DNA of 64,000 nucleotides, from positions 149,847-213,846 of the forward strand of contig DF237036.1 in assembly GCA_000708835.1 (NCBI GenBank), given 5' to 3'. Below are positions 23,236-34,185 of this stretch, in pieces (the first letter of the stretch is position 1; every line of letters starts with the position of its first letter). This DNA is from Klebsormidium nitens. Its lineage: Eukaryota; Streptophyta; Klebsormidiophyceae; Klebsormidiales; Klebsormidiaceae. The notes beneath the pieces were generated by a model. That model saw only the letters and a list, made by a program, of their open reading frames with translations. It made no database searches and had not been told where the DNA came from. The position numbers and the translations under genes are program-made.

Positions 23236-24000
23236 TTGTTCTGACGAAAGGAGCTGACGTTTCCCTTGTTCAGCAGCGACGCCGAGGGAACGAGGGATGG
23301 TAGTCGTCTGCCACGTGGTAAAGCAGGATTCGATGTAGCAGGACGTCGGAACTGGCCCCGCCGTTTGAGTAGCAGCGCGGGCGGGAGGGTGTTAGAAGCA
23401 TCATCCGTGGGGCCGAAGAATGAAACGGGACTCATGAACGTCCTGTAAGGGGAAGGATATACACGTAATATGCTGAGCATCAAACGAGACAAAAAAAATA
23501 AGCGATGGGTCGAAGTTGCATGCGGTTTCAAAGCTTCAGCTCTATTATAGGGCGCCATTTTTGGGACGAAGCATGTACAACACCAATGGTAAGCGTCTTG
23601 TAGGCAGGAGCGACAATAATGGCGACAGGTGTGAGCCTCAGAGACGAGAAAATGGTTGCTAAGTGCGAAGGTAGCAGCATTCTCAGAGCTACTCCAAACA
23701 TACCACTTGTGGGGCGGATCGTGACTGGTTTGGTCAGCGTTCTGGAGGGAGGAGCGAAGACTGAAACCTGAGAATCGAAGTAAAGCAATTGAGAAGGAGA
23801 ACAATCATGCTAAGCATCGAGCTTCTAACGCAAGGTGCATCAGTGAAAGCATCATTTTTGTGGTCTGAAATTGGATCGAAGATCGTGAGCGTCTTGAAGA
23901 CAAGAGCGAAGCGGAAGACGAGAGAGTCACGAGCTCCAAGTAAACTCATGGGACCTGGCTTAGGAAAATTAGCAGCGGTTTTGAAGCATTAAAGAAAGGA
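23236..24000 (-). pseudogene. Truncated FAS1 (fasciclin-domain) remnant
   Basis: About 23440-23236 corresponds to the second-FAS1-domain exon of the intact gene (29979-29784). It reads FFGPTDDASNTLPPALLLK, then shifts frame, continues as SSDVLLHRILLYHVADDYHP in the neighbouring frame, and returns to SLLNKGNVS. About 23450-24000 holds decayed repeats like those in the intron upstream of the intact exon. No first FAS1 domain or signal-peptide exon is present, consistent with truncation at the duplication junction. Confidence 0.82.
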
Positions 24001-24344
24001 GTAACTTGCGACATGCTCACGAGTAAGTTCATTTGGAAGTTTTAAGGTTCGTAGATAAGAAATACCACCAAGAATAGAAAGTCTTCATGTCTCAGGCCTT
24101 CAGGCCTTAAAAGGTTTCAAGATTATAGGGTAATGAAGCAGCTTCTAGACTCCAGAAGAGGCAACGTGATTACAAGAGACTATGCTTTTTCTGGGTTTGT
24201 GCAAGATTGTTGGCTTAAGTCAGCCAATCCTACAAGCTTTTAAAGCCGCAGTGAGCTCACGTAAACACAAGCGTCACTCTTTTTGCATGGTCGGTTTGTC
24301 AACCAAACCAGAAGACCCAGAAATGGTGGTGTGGCACCATTGAT

Positions 24345-24395
24345 TACCAGGAGGAGTGCATCTAGAAAAGCGAGGAGTGCATCTAGAAAAGCCAA
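24345..24395. repeat. Short tandem duplication
   Basis: AGGAGTGCATCTAGAAAAGC occurs twice in a row. It lies close to the inferred junction of the two segmental copies and may mark a repair or slippage event. No function is inferred. Confidence 0.7.
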
Positions 24396-24894
24396 CACAC
24401 TGAGGCACAACCTATTGACCAATGTGCTTATGTACCTTGAACCGAAGTCATGCGACCAAACAGGAGACAAAACCCTCATCTGGAGATACTCTCTCCTCAT
24501 GCTACCTTAGTACTTCCAGATTTGTACAGCTACCACCACTTGGTCCCCACCAACTCGTTCTGTAAAACTTCTAGCAACTTTGCAATCTGCCTTCTAGTTG
24601 CCCCAGCTGCTGTCTGAAGGTGAGTCTGTCATCATTAAGTTGACAGACTACTGCCTTACTTGCTAGTAAGATCAGCGCCCGCAACGGCGACCCATACTTC
24701 AAGAAGTCAATCGATGTTCATAAGACATTGTAGCAAACAGTGATATGGTGTGACCGCATTACCAACATAGAATAGATTGGCGCACATAGATTCCCAGTTG
24801 TATATCCTGAAGCTCACTTAGTGCCCCAATTCAAGGCACAGCTAAGGTCTTCCTCTAAGCTTAACCTCTTCCAGGCGCCAGAGGTTGATCTTAC

Positions 24895-25302
24895 CTCCAG
24901 TTGCCCATCCTAGATTGCATCTTGTCCCTTTACCCCTTCTTGCAATGTTGCCACCTCAGTCATTCCAGCTGCCTAGCGGGTCCGAGATGACCTTGTGTGG
25001 CGCTACAAGCAGGTTGGTTTTCTGAAAGCTTGGGTCCCTTTCAATCTTCCACCTTCAAACGCGCCACACTCTTCAACTTCAGCTTCTGATCACTTCCCCA
25101 TGGCGTTGCTGTCCTCCACAACTGCTCTCTCAGCTGAAACCCCATTGTGCGGCCTGTTTGTCCTTGCCGCAAGCGCGCTTTGTGAGAGGATCCCTAGAGG
25201 ATCAGCAGAAGGAGCAGCGCGGAGAATCTTATGTGCTTTTCCCTAATCCTGCAATCCCCGTGCTTGCTTTGGTAGCCTTTGTATCTTCAACCAGCACTGG
25301 TT
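24895..25302 (-). pseudogene. Orphan, decayed exon 1 of the Ser/Pro-rich membrane protein gene
   Basis: Matches exon 19245-18484 in order and orientation, including the ACCTCC donor end and the segment LSQSALAARTNRPHNG (LSQGALAARTNRPYHA in the intact gene). The start codon is lost, an in-frame stop is present at 25090-25092, and roughly 350 bases are missing internally. No second exon follows, because the duplication breakpoint lies in intron 1, so this copy was truncated when it arose. Confidence 0.85.
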
Positions 25303-25905
25303 CCTCCTCAGCTCGTTTTGTCAGCTTCAACTCTTGAAATCAGCGTTCATTCCACTTGCTCTAGCAGTTGAGGACTGAGAGCATCCCAAGGATGAGAACG
25401 ACGACTGCTGTACGAGGAGGACAACTGTTCAAGGTGTGAAAATGCGAATGAGAATGGGGTTGAAATGGAAGATGTCCTTCAAATTTCAAATTAGGGTTTC
25501 CTATTTTAAGGATTTTGTGTGTAACAAACAAGCCCACGGCCTGTCACGGCGTTACAAAGTGAGCACTCCTGTGCAGCGCTCCCAGCTACGCTCACTCGGG
25601 AGTGCGCTTCTGCGTGTGGAGGCTTAGCGGTATACGCGGTGGGCTTACAGGTAGCCCACTGAAGATCTGGCTAGGGGTTCTTCTCCTTTTTTTTCGGTCT
25701 ACCGTCCCCAATGGCGCACCACCTGACCACCTCGATCCCGGCCATTTCTGGAACCTGTCTACCAGGACCCTACCGGTCTGCCTTTCAAAAGTGAGCAAGA
25801 TGATCTTTCACAAGGAGCCTGGGACGTCTACCGTATTACTATTACAATTAGCAGAGTCTGCGAGTTCCGAGAGAAGTGCGGATTTGGCACCGAGCACACG
25901 TCAGG

Positions 25906-27339
25906 ATGGCGAGCAAGAAAGCGAAAGCAGGTGCCAGTGACATGGCGGACAACATCTTTGACCGCCTGCCTGACAGCCTTGTGTTGAAAGTATTCTTCAA
26001 GCTTCCTCACATTGGGCATGTTCTGCGGGCCGCTTCGGTGTGTCGGCGATTCCGTGCTTTGGCCACCGAAAACGAGTATCTCGTGATCGACTTCAACAAA
26101 CTTCCGAGGTCCGAAAGCCAGCAGAGCAGGAAGCGGCAAGACATGGCCGTTGGACTCTTGCTCGCTCGTTGCGCACCAGGGGCGCCGAAGGACGTGACTA
26201 TCATGGCGACAACGATGGGTTTCTTTTACCAGGAGAGCGTCCTCTTCTGGATTGCTGCGCTTAGCCCAAGCATCGAGTGCTTGCGGATAGAGGATGAAGA
26301 AAGCTTGGAGGACTTGGATTGCCGTTTGGAAGCCGCGTCTCATTGTCCTCGGCTCATCAGATTTGATCACGTCGGATCCAAGGGCTTTACCATGTCAACT
26401 TCGGTTGCTGTTAGATCCCGGGGAGGCTTCAAACGGCTTAAGTGTCTCCAACTTAGAAATCTCTCCACATCCGGTGATGCCATCAGTCAACTCGTGTCGC
26501 TCTGTCCCAGCCTCAAATGGCTTGAGCTTGAAGGACTCGGGGGTGTGGAGCAACTTGAACTGACAAGTAGCACGGTCGAGTACGTCCGCTTGAATGTATC
26601 CAGCGAGTGGGGGGAGGACGTGGTCGGTTTCCAAGATGTACGGCTTGTGATGCCAGCCTTGAACAGTCTGACACTTGGGGACGTTGAGAACTCAGTCACC
26701 GTGCAGGATGCAACTCTGGAAGACCTCGAGCTTTTGAGTATTGCAAAGCACGCCGTCATAAACCTCGGGAGCAAAGCCAATTTGGTTAGCTTACAAATCC
26801 AGCTGAATTATTGGCCACCAAATGCTTATGTACGCGAGAGAACATATTCATTGAGCCGCTTCTTATCTATTCTTAAGCAATCAAAGCCAGGTTCGCTGAG
26901 AGTTCTGACAATGCCCTCACTAGACGACTCCGAGCAGCTTTCTTGGACAGACGCCCAAGATTTCTTTACGCATATCATTAGACTTCGGGTCTTCAGCTTT
27001 CCGGGCAGCTTTGCAGTGGCATGTGGATTTGGGGTCACATCGGGCGAGGGCATCAGTGAGCAGATTCGAGGGCTAGTGCAAGGGCTGAGCTTCAGGAATC
27101 TCTATGATTTCAGCTTCTATTTAGATGTAAGTATACCTGCTTGCTTTGAGCTTGCGGCAATAATAGCGAAGAGGAGCCCGATGTTGCAAACTTTCACTGT
27201 ATTTGCAGACTCGGAGAGTGCTGGGTTTGAGCTGCCTGGGAGCTTCATCTCCCGGGTAATGGATTTCCAGCACTCCAATCCACAACTAAAGGTAGACATC
27301 AGGCTTCCCGATAGATTGAGAGGCCCGGACAATTGGTAA
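25906..27339 (+). CDS. F-box/LRR-like protein, copy B (intact)
   Basis: Single exon, 477 aa, start MASKKAKAGA with a G at +4. The F-box is at about residues 14-52 (IFDRLPDSLVLKVFFKLPHI, then RRFRALA), followed by irregular leucine-rich repeats (CLQLRNLS, WLELEGLGGVEQLEL and similar) to about residue 460. By family such proteins bind SKP1 through the F-box and recruit substrates to an SCF E3 ligase through the LRRs. The substrate cannot be inferred. It is about 70% similar by eye to the broken copy A 6 kb upstream, in the same orientation. In copy A the start lies head-to-head with the Ser/Pro-rich gene. Here the upstream partner is only a dead exon, so this gene keeps the duplicated promoter alone. 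Confidence 0.88.
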   Translation: MASKKAKAGASDMADNIFDRLPDSLVLKVFFKLPHIGHVLRAASVCRRFRALATENEYLVIDFNKLPRSESQQSRKRQDMAVGLLLARCAPGAPKDVTIMATTMGFFYQESVLFWIAALSPSIECLRIEDEESLEDLDCRLEAASHCPRLIRFDHVGSKGFTMSTSVAVRSRGGFKRLKCLQLRNLSTSGDAISQLVSLCPSLKWLELEGLGGVEQLELTSSTVEYVRLNVSSEWGEDVVGFQDVRLVMPALNSLTLGDVENSVTVQDATLEDLELLSIAKHAVINLGSKANLVSLQIQLNYWPPNAYVRERTYSLSRFLSILKQSKPGSLRVLTMPSLDDSEQLSWTDAQDFFTHIIRLRVFSFPGSFAVACGFGVTSGEGISEQIRGLVQGLSFRNLYDFSFYLDVSIPACFELAAIIAKRSPMLQTFTVFADSESAGFELPGSFISRVMDFQHSNPQLKVDIRLPDRLRGPDNW

Positions 27340-29228
27340 GAATTCTGGACGATTAAGTTGGCAGATTGATTCACGCAGTGTTGTTAGATGCAGACAGATC
27401 ATCTTGAACCTGGAATGGAATCCAATTATCACTTGATTGAATCCGAGTCAGTTGCCAAGCATCATACTCGTCAATTCGGGGCCGGGCATGCTGCGCAATC
27501 ACTCTAATATCTGAGTATACGTATATTTTGCGACACCTCAATTTCCCAGGCTGCTGGCAGGAATACCACATGCGGGCCGGGCCCGCCGCCAGCTGCATGA
27601 TGGCCGGCCGGCGGACGGTAAGTTTGTCGGACAATGTTAGACTCAATACATGGAATCAACCGGCCCAATCAGTACGTGATCCATGGCCGCCTATAGCGAC
27701 TGCGGTACCTATAACTTAACACACAGTCGTTAAATCGTTCAATGCACATGTGCTGGCTCAACGTACGTACCCCTAGCTGTATAGTTCTGTTGACACCCGC
27801 AGACCCCTGCAGCTGTAGCTAGTTCCGATGGTACCCGTACTAATCCCCGCTCCGCCAGCGCGGCCTAGATGCATGCACAAATTCTTTCTCGACTGCCTCT
27901 TCCTCTTGAAAACGTGAGCATGAGTTTACGAAAGGCTTTCGAGCCAAACAGTTACTGATTAGCACGATCAAACTAGGACTCGAGTTCGCATTTCACAATA
28001 CTGATATATAAGTTGCACAACTACCTAAGAGCTCATGCAGTAACTTGACCATGTTACGCTTTCGAGTCCAATCGAAGTGGCGCGGCAGCCTTGCATGGGC
28101 CATCCGCAATTTTGCAGATTGCCTTCTCTACGACACTAGTACTAGAATAGTAGAGGAGCTCGTCGCCCCTACATGAAGGTTCGGGCCCCTTGACACTGAA
28201 TCCACTCATGTTACCTTGTATATTGTAACCTCTGATATGCCCAAAAGTATGCTGGGGCCGTTATCAGGGTCAGGTCTGCCTGAAAGGCTCGATGCCCTGT
28301 CTTCCTGCTAGCAATGCTTGCCACTTCACCTGTCAGAGAGCAGCTGGAGTCTTATTGATCCCAAAGTAACGCGGATCCAACTACAGCAGAGCGGTAGCTA
28401 CTACGGCTGCCAGCGACACAAGACAGCTGGCAGTCCAACCTGGGCTTATACTCTTTGCTCCGCTTCTCCTGGATGGCTGAGGGGCGCCAGGAACTGTCAG
28501 TGTGCCGCCTGCAAGTGTGAAGATACGCGGTTCGAAAAGGTTCACGCACCGAGGAGACTAACCAACATTCTTACAGCAGGCCCGCCCTCATGAACGCTTT
28601 CCAACGAGTCTCCTTAAAGCGGACTTTGTAATTGTCGCCAAAAGCGTCTTTCGGGACTTGAAGCGTCGAAAAAAGACAAGCGGCTGACCGACGCAAGAGA
28701 TGACCGCTGCCCAATCAGCCTGCCAAAACGGACACTCCTAGAGACCGGCTGACGGGATCAGGGATGGACCTCAAGCTCATTGGCGAGTCATAATCGTCGA
28801 CAAAAACTTTCCGCCAGTTCTTTCTCCAACGATAAGGAGCCAACAGAAGCCAACCCAACTTGTAAACGGCAATGTGCTCATGATGCAACAGTTTTCATAG
28901 GTGGTTAGAACAGCACGTGTCTTGGAAGCGGGTTCGGAAGGCGCGCTCAAAACCTTCGTCGATCAGATTACATAGAAGACCGAAAAACAAGATCGGGGAC
29001 TCGATTGAGGAGATACCCAAGACGGACAAGGGGATCTACGACTCCATTCAAGAGCCATTGGTCGAGATGTTATCGTTCGGCAAGGTTGGATCAAAACGCG
29101 ACCATTTTCCTTTGCGGTCTGTTTCAGACATACGGAACCCAAGCGGTGTGAAGCTTTCCACTTACTTGAAGAACTATCCAGAGCAGTGACCGGCGTCGCG
29201 ACTGGGGCGGGCCAGTTGCTGAACAAAA
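27340..29228. other. Intergenic region between F-box copy B and the FAS1 gene
   Basis: Contains a duplicated intergenic block (about 28265-28490, matching 22260-22520) and a GGCCGGCC-type palindrome near 27603. Near 29130-29225 there is a copy of the 3' edge of the last FAS1 exon. A plus-strand frame at 28917-29189 (charged, 90 codons) is open but unrecognised. Confidence 0.5.
29130..29225 (-). repeat. Copy of the 3' edge of the last recognised FAS1 exon
   Basis: On the minus strand it reads PAPVATPVTALDSSSSK followed by GTAAGTGG, against PAPVATPVVTQNSSSSK and GTAAGCG in the exon at 29519. The direct copy keeps the donor-like border. This supports the real exon also having a donor here, so a further 3' exon may exist that I did not find. 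Confidence 0.75.
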
Positions 29229-32200
29229 TCAATCATGATTGCTCGGGAAATAAGCAAAATATGCGCCCAAGGCAGGGCGACACAACAATTGTCGCTTACT
29301 TGAGGAACTGTTCTGTGTGACGACCGGCGTCGCGACCGGGGCGGGCCCGGGAGCCCCCGGGAAGACGAAGCCCGGGGGGATCATCACCGTGTTGATGCCG
29401 TGTAACGCACAGAGGGGCTGAACGAGTGCCAAGTCGGGCTCCGTTACGGCGCCACTAGACCCGGGGGGCCCGACGAAGAGGGTGGACTGGTTCAAGGAGA
29501 AGACGGGGATAGGCAGGCCCTGTGAAAACGGATACAGTTCGGTAAGACTGACCGGGTCGGTGTGTTCGTGCCAAAGCCTGTCGCCTTCTTTGTTCCGTCG
29601 CCTCTGATACGAAGAGAGCAACGGCATCGGTTATACTTCAGTGTTATAAGGCATGATTTTCTCGAACAGGTCACGGGAGACTAAGCAACTCGTGATCCTG
29701 GACTTTTCTTCAGTTAAAAGCGCAGCGTCTTCTGCTCCGACGCACTTGGATAACTGCATCTGTGAAGCTGCGTGCACACTGACCTGTAGCTCTGACGACA
29801 GGCTGACGTTGCCCTTGCTCAGCAGCGACGCCGCGGGGTGGTACCCGTCTGCCACGTGGTAGAGCAGTATTCGCTGCAGGACGTCCGAGCTGGCGCCGAG
29901 CTTGAGAAGCAGCGCGGGGGGAATGGCGTTGAAGGCGTCGTCCGTGGGGCCGAAGATTGTCACCGGAATGGTAAGAGTCCTGAGAAAAGGGGCGAACAAT
30001 GAGATTAAAAAACGAGCAAGTGGTAGAATTTGAGAAGCAGCGCGGGGGGAATGGCGTTAAAAGCATCGTCCGTGGGGCCGAAAATCGTGACCGGAATGGT
30101 GAGAGTCCTGAGAAAAAGAGCGAAGAAAGAGGGTTAAAAACAACCAGTGCTAAGCATCGAAGCAGCGCTGGCGGACTGCCGTTGAAAGTTTCGTCGGTGG
30201 GGCCGATGTCTTCTTAAGATGGAAGGAGCGAGGAAGGCTGAAGAGAGAGCGAACGCGACCGAAAGATTCGCGCCTTAATAGATCCTGGTAACAAGCTGCT
30301 ACTTTGAAAGCAGGTCGGTAGGGCCAGTGATTGCGACTGTAGGCGCGAGCGTCGTGAAGGTTCTCAAAGGACGGAAAGGCACTTCAAAAAATTGGCTGGG
30401 CTCTGAACCGGCTTCAATAAGGCCGAAGTTTTGATGGACTGGTGAAAATCCCGAAGGAAAAGGCGACGGAGCTCCCAATGTCAGGGTCGGACAAAGAAAC
30501 AGCAGAACTTGAGGTCTATAGGCGGACGATGCTGTTAGGAAACGACGAAGGGACACCTCGCTCCGGGAGAAAAGGGTTGAAGTACCATTGGTGGGGCCGA
30601 GTACTGTAGCGGAAAGAGCAATGATGACCTTAACGAAAAGAGGGAGCACGAGGGAATAAAGTTGAGATTTGGACGGGACAATGAAAGGAGGTTTCGAAGA
30701 TGATAGCAACTTCCACGCGATCATAAGAAAAGAATGTTGGCAGCCCCCATAAAGACTATACTGCCCCGCTTCTGGTCTTCCCAAGGGTTCAGCTCTTGGA
30801 TGCAGAATGGGCAGGCAGGTCTGATGTAGGCGTTTAATTGCTTAGCCTAAGCACCTGCTTTTGACCTTCAAGCGACCACATACTTGAAGCACTTCACAAG
30901 GAAACCTGACTTGGAAGTACAAAATAAGCACACCCCTGTTGCTTTTTGGCAGTAAAGCTACTAGAAGGGAAAGTTATTTTTGAATGCCAGACGCTTTACC
31001 AAGAAGAGACGCACCAAAGGTTGAACTTGGCCATACCTGATTGCTAAGTCCAAGCCGGTTGCTTGGAGAACCTGAACTAGCTGTCTGTAACGGCCAGTAT
31101 TTACAGCTGTTTCTAGGATGGTGCTGCAAGGGAAAGCAGACGGCGCGGGGGCAGGCGCAGGGCCCGGTTGGGGGGCCGGCGCAGGCTCAGGGGCTGGCTG
31201 GGGGGCCGGTGCGGGGACAGGTACTGGAGCTGGGGCCGGGGCTGTGAACGCAGATGGATAAATTGATAAATAAATATTTGAATGAATATATGGAGAGATT
31301 AACCAAAAACAAAGCAATAATGAAGCCTGACTTGATACCAACAGAAGGTCTTCACAAGAACGATCTCTTGCTGATACTTCTTCTGGGAGGCCAACGCGGG
31401 CTGGGGTGCCGGCGCAGGAAGAGGCACTGGGGCTGGGGCTGTGGAACAATAATGTCTCAGAAAACTCTCTAAAATCTGGTTTGAGAAAGCTTGGAGTCGT
31501 GACGAGACTGACTGATTTGCTGGAAGAAGATTCCATCTGCTTATATCTCTATGCTTATATCTCTTTTGAAATGTACTCCTACCGGTTCTGACATCCTGAC
31601 AGAGGAGAGACCTTGACTGGTGTTTTGCCATCGTGAAGAGTTCCATTGACAATTTTTTTGATACACTGGTGAAAAACTCTATGCTGAAAAGGTAATAAGG
31701 TCCATAGAAGCAGGTCGAGGGAGCCTACCGGGAAGCACAGGTCCCCCAAAGAGGGGCGGTGTGGTCGGCATGAGGCCTGAAGAAACCGGGATGGTGAAGG
31801 GAACGATGATGCCGTTGAAGCCATGTACAACGCAGTCAGCAGCAACGATAGTATCCGGCGCGGTGATGGGGAAACTATCCACCTGCATGCGGCAGGCGAG
31901 CTGGTGAGCAGATTGTTCTGAATGCTCTCTTACATAGCACAGCCGTGAGTGCACAAGGAGATTCTGAACCATGCTCTGACATCGGGTAAAGTGGACAGGT
32001 ATGAAGTGGAAAGACAGGTGGAAAGAACTTGAAGGTCCTGTTCAAAAAGAAGTAGTAACACATTCAGAAGCTACTGTCAATCACGCTTTCAGGTTGCACC
32101 CTGCGCACAGGTGTTGGGGAGCAGTGGAGGTTCCTCTGATATTGTTTGCCACTTTTCTGTCATTGAGTCATCAAGCGCGCTTGTGCTAGTATCTTTCCAG

Positions 32201-33285
32201 ACCCTTCACGTAACAGGCCTAGGCTCTGAAAACGGAATTTCCTGCTGGAAGCTGAACTGAACCCTTTTGAACTGCACGTCCAAAGCTCTGCCGTAGAATG
32301 AAGAATAATCAAGAAAATCAGGCATTGAAAACCCCAAATGCAATGATTTGAGAATACATCACATCAGCCAACGTCCTTAAAATCCCTGTCATGCAAGCAC
32401 GCACAGAGGGTGTCTATCAACAGGGCCCCTCCCTGATAGGCTTGTGTTTTTCATGTGGTTTGCATAACATCACTCAGAAGATGACAAAACAGGAAACCCT
32501 GATGGGGCAATGGCCCAACTGAGGAGTGATGATCCTGGAAAGTATCATACAACAAAAAGGCCCGTAGCCAACAGCTTAGCTGACTCATATACTGAGTAAG
32601 TTGGAGATGCACATTTAGCAGAGCTGAATGCTGCCCTAAGCAATCAAGCAAGGGCGCCAGAACCACCATGAAACGGCCCTTTTTCCCATTTGAAGGACAC
32701 TGTTTGCCCTCAGGATCAGCACCGACCCTTTGGACAAAGATTGAGCGTTCTCTTTGTTTGCAACTTTGGAAAGGAACTAGATGCTGCCCTGAGCAATGAG
32801 TGATGGGGCCCCAAACACAGATTCACGTAGAACAGGTGACTTAGACTCACCTGAAGGACACTAGTTGCTCTGAGAATGAGCAGAGGCTCCCCAGACAAAG
32901 AGATGAGCGTCTCGTTGTTTGTGAACCGGGCGGCCGGCAAGCTCCCTCCCACCGCGTGTGAGAAAAGGAGCCTTTGCAAAACGAGCGCGTTCGCCGGTGT
33001 CGTCAAAAACGTCGTTGCATTGGGAGACATACCGTCCCAGGCCCCATCTAGCGGGGCAAAGACGGTGATTCCACCACCGCTATTAGCGATAGCGTCCAGC
33101 AACCCTGGCGCAAGGCCTACTGAGCTGATGTAAGCGGCAAATTTGGAGAACTGGGAGGCTTGCGAGAGGGAGCGGAGGCACGGAGAGGAGCTGTTTGACA
33201 AGGATGACGACTGTGCGCAAGAGCGGGTGGCGAAGAAGAGGAGAAAGATAAGGAACAGGGGCACAAGTCGCGTATGCCCCGCCAT
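29229..33285 (-). CDS. Fasciclin-like (two FAS1 domains) secreted protein
   Basis: Exons 33285-32851, 31900-31729, 31241-31037, 29979-29784 and 29519-29229 join in phase (432 aa if the last exon runs to the TGA at 29229). The signal peptide MAGHTRLVPLFLIFLLFF ends near SCAQ. The first FAS1 domain follows (GITVFAPLDGAWDGMSP, then LLFSHAVGG). A Pro/Ala linker (PAPAPVPVPAPAPQPAPE) spans about residues 203-237. The second FAS1 domain has VTIFGPTDDAFNAIPP and ILLYHVADGY. FAS1 domains mediate cell adhesion or matrix contact, and the Ala-Pro linker is a typical arabinogalactan-type glycosylation module, so an extracellular or wall role is inferred. No GPI signal or membrane segment is visible at the C-terminus. 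If the donor-like GTAAGC after NSSS is used, the true C-terminus lies in an unidentified exon. The 5' end is head-to-head with the O-fucosyltransferase gene. Confidence 0.88.
29985..30650 (-). repeat. Series of copies of the 5' edge of the second-FAS1-domain exon
   Basis: Decayed direct copies near 30010-30110, 30165-30235, 30320-30370 and 30590-30650, each with a GTGGGGCCGA-like core followed by GGAATGGTGAGAGTCCTGAG or a relative. They are the start of exon 29979-29784 (TIPVTIFGPTDD) with its acceptor and intron tail. The first copy is nearly identical over about 100 bases and later ones are progressively eroded. Confidence 0.85.
31385..31445 (-). repeat. Copy of the 5' edge of the Pro/Ala linker exon
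   Basis: The minus strand reads ACAG followed by codons for PAPVPLPAPAPQPAL, a copy of the start of exon 31241-31037 with its acceptor. It sits about 200 bases upstream in the gene within the intron. The repeat retains an AG border and an open frame, then diverges. Confidence 0.75.
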
Positions 33286-34185
33286 CAACACGGGAAAAGG
33301 AGCGAAGGCCTAGATCCAAAAGCTGACTATCGCATGCTTCTCAGAGCCAGAAGTGTAGTTTTGCCACTACTGGACCCTCTCGGAACTGACAACCTACTTT
33401 ACGTTTAAGTTTACACATAAGAAAGTTTCTCAACAGCGGCTCCTTGCTGTCTGATACAGCTTGTAAAGAGCAGGAGATGACTGCCGCTAGCTCCACTCAA
33501 CTTAGACTTGCCGTCGCAAGCGCTCAATTCCTCAACACGGCATTGCTCCGTCATAGATTTGACCAGCTTTCAACCATGGAGAAACTGCGAGCGCCCTGAA
33601 TTTTAAATGAGGCGGCCACTCCACCCAGTGATGTCTGCAGAGCACTGCCTTACGTGAAGGCGCCTCCTGCTGGCTGTGATGTGATCCCTTGCTTACCTTG
33701 GTATGTACAATTTTCCGCAAGTGAAGAAAGGAGAGTGCCCCTGCCAGCTTTCATGAATCATGATCAGTTCGTAGCTTGACTGCCAGCGTGGCAAACGTGC
33801 ATGTTGACTTCGGCCCTAGGTTTGGGGTTTTGTGCGCACCCAGAACGGAACGGAAACGGAAAGATTTTGATCGTATGCCAGATTTTGGGCCTGCATATGC
33901 GATCTGAATGCCAAAGACCTAGAAGACTGTTGTCAAATCGCCCTTGGACTGCAGAGAGTCCCAAGCCGTCCCTATTACTGAACCGCTTATATCAGCGCTT
34001 ATATGTCGCTTACCAAGTTTGACCAGAGTGGGTGAAGCGATCCGTGCTTTGATAATTGCATGTAGGGTTTGCAAGCTGACAATAGAGGGCAATGCACCAG
34101 CTAGCTAGAGCTTCATACAGGCCATCTTTGTTTCACTGCTTGGAAGGAAGTTTTGGAGCTCCCAGGGCGCTGGCCATGCTCTGGA
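33286..34185. promoter_or_regulatory. Head-to-head region of the FAS1 and O-fucosyltransferase genes
   Basis: 900 bases separate the two start codons of these divergent genes, both of which encode secretory-pathway proteins. The region must hold both promoters and 5' UTRs. No exon is recognised and no distinctive motif was identified with confidence. Confidence 0.45.

Larger units (their letters stand above)
18000..24100. repeat. Left copy (A) of a large tandem segmental duplication
   Basis: Order: intron 1 and exon 1 of the Ser/Pro-rich gene (-), F-box/LRR gene (+), intergenic DNA, truncated FAS1 3' half (-). The matching right copy is about 24500-30700. Collinear matches include the intron (about 18110-18180 with 24570-24640), the exon-1 donor region (18480 with 24890), the F-box genes (19952 with 25906), an intergenic block (22260-22520 with 28265-28490) and the FAS1 exon (23236-23446 with 29784-29979). 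Confidence 0.85.
24500..30700. repeat. Right copy (B) of the tandem segmental duplication
   Basis: Order: intron and orphan exon 1 of the Ser/Pro-rich gene (-), intact F-box/LRR gene (+), intergenic DNA, 3' part of the FAS1 gene (-). Homology to copy A ends inside the FAS1 intron upstream of exon 29979-29784. To the right the intact FAS1 gene continues uniquely. Confidence 0.85.
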
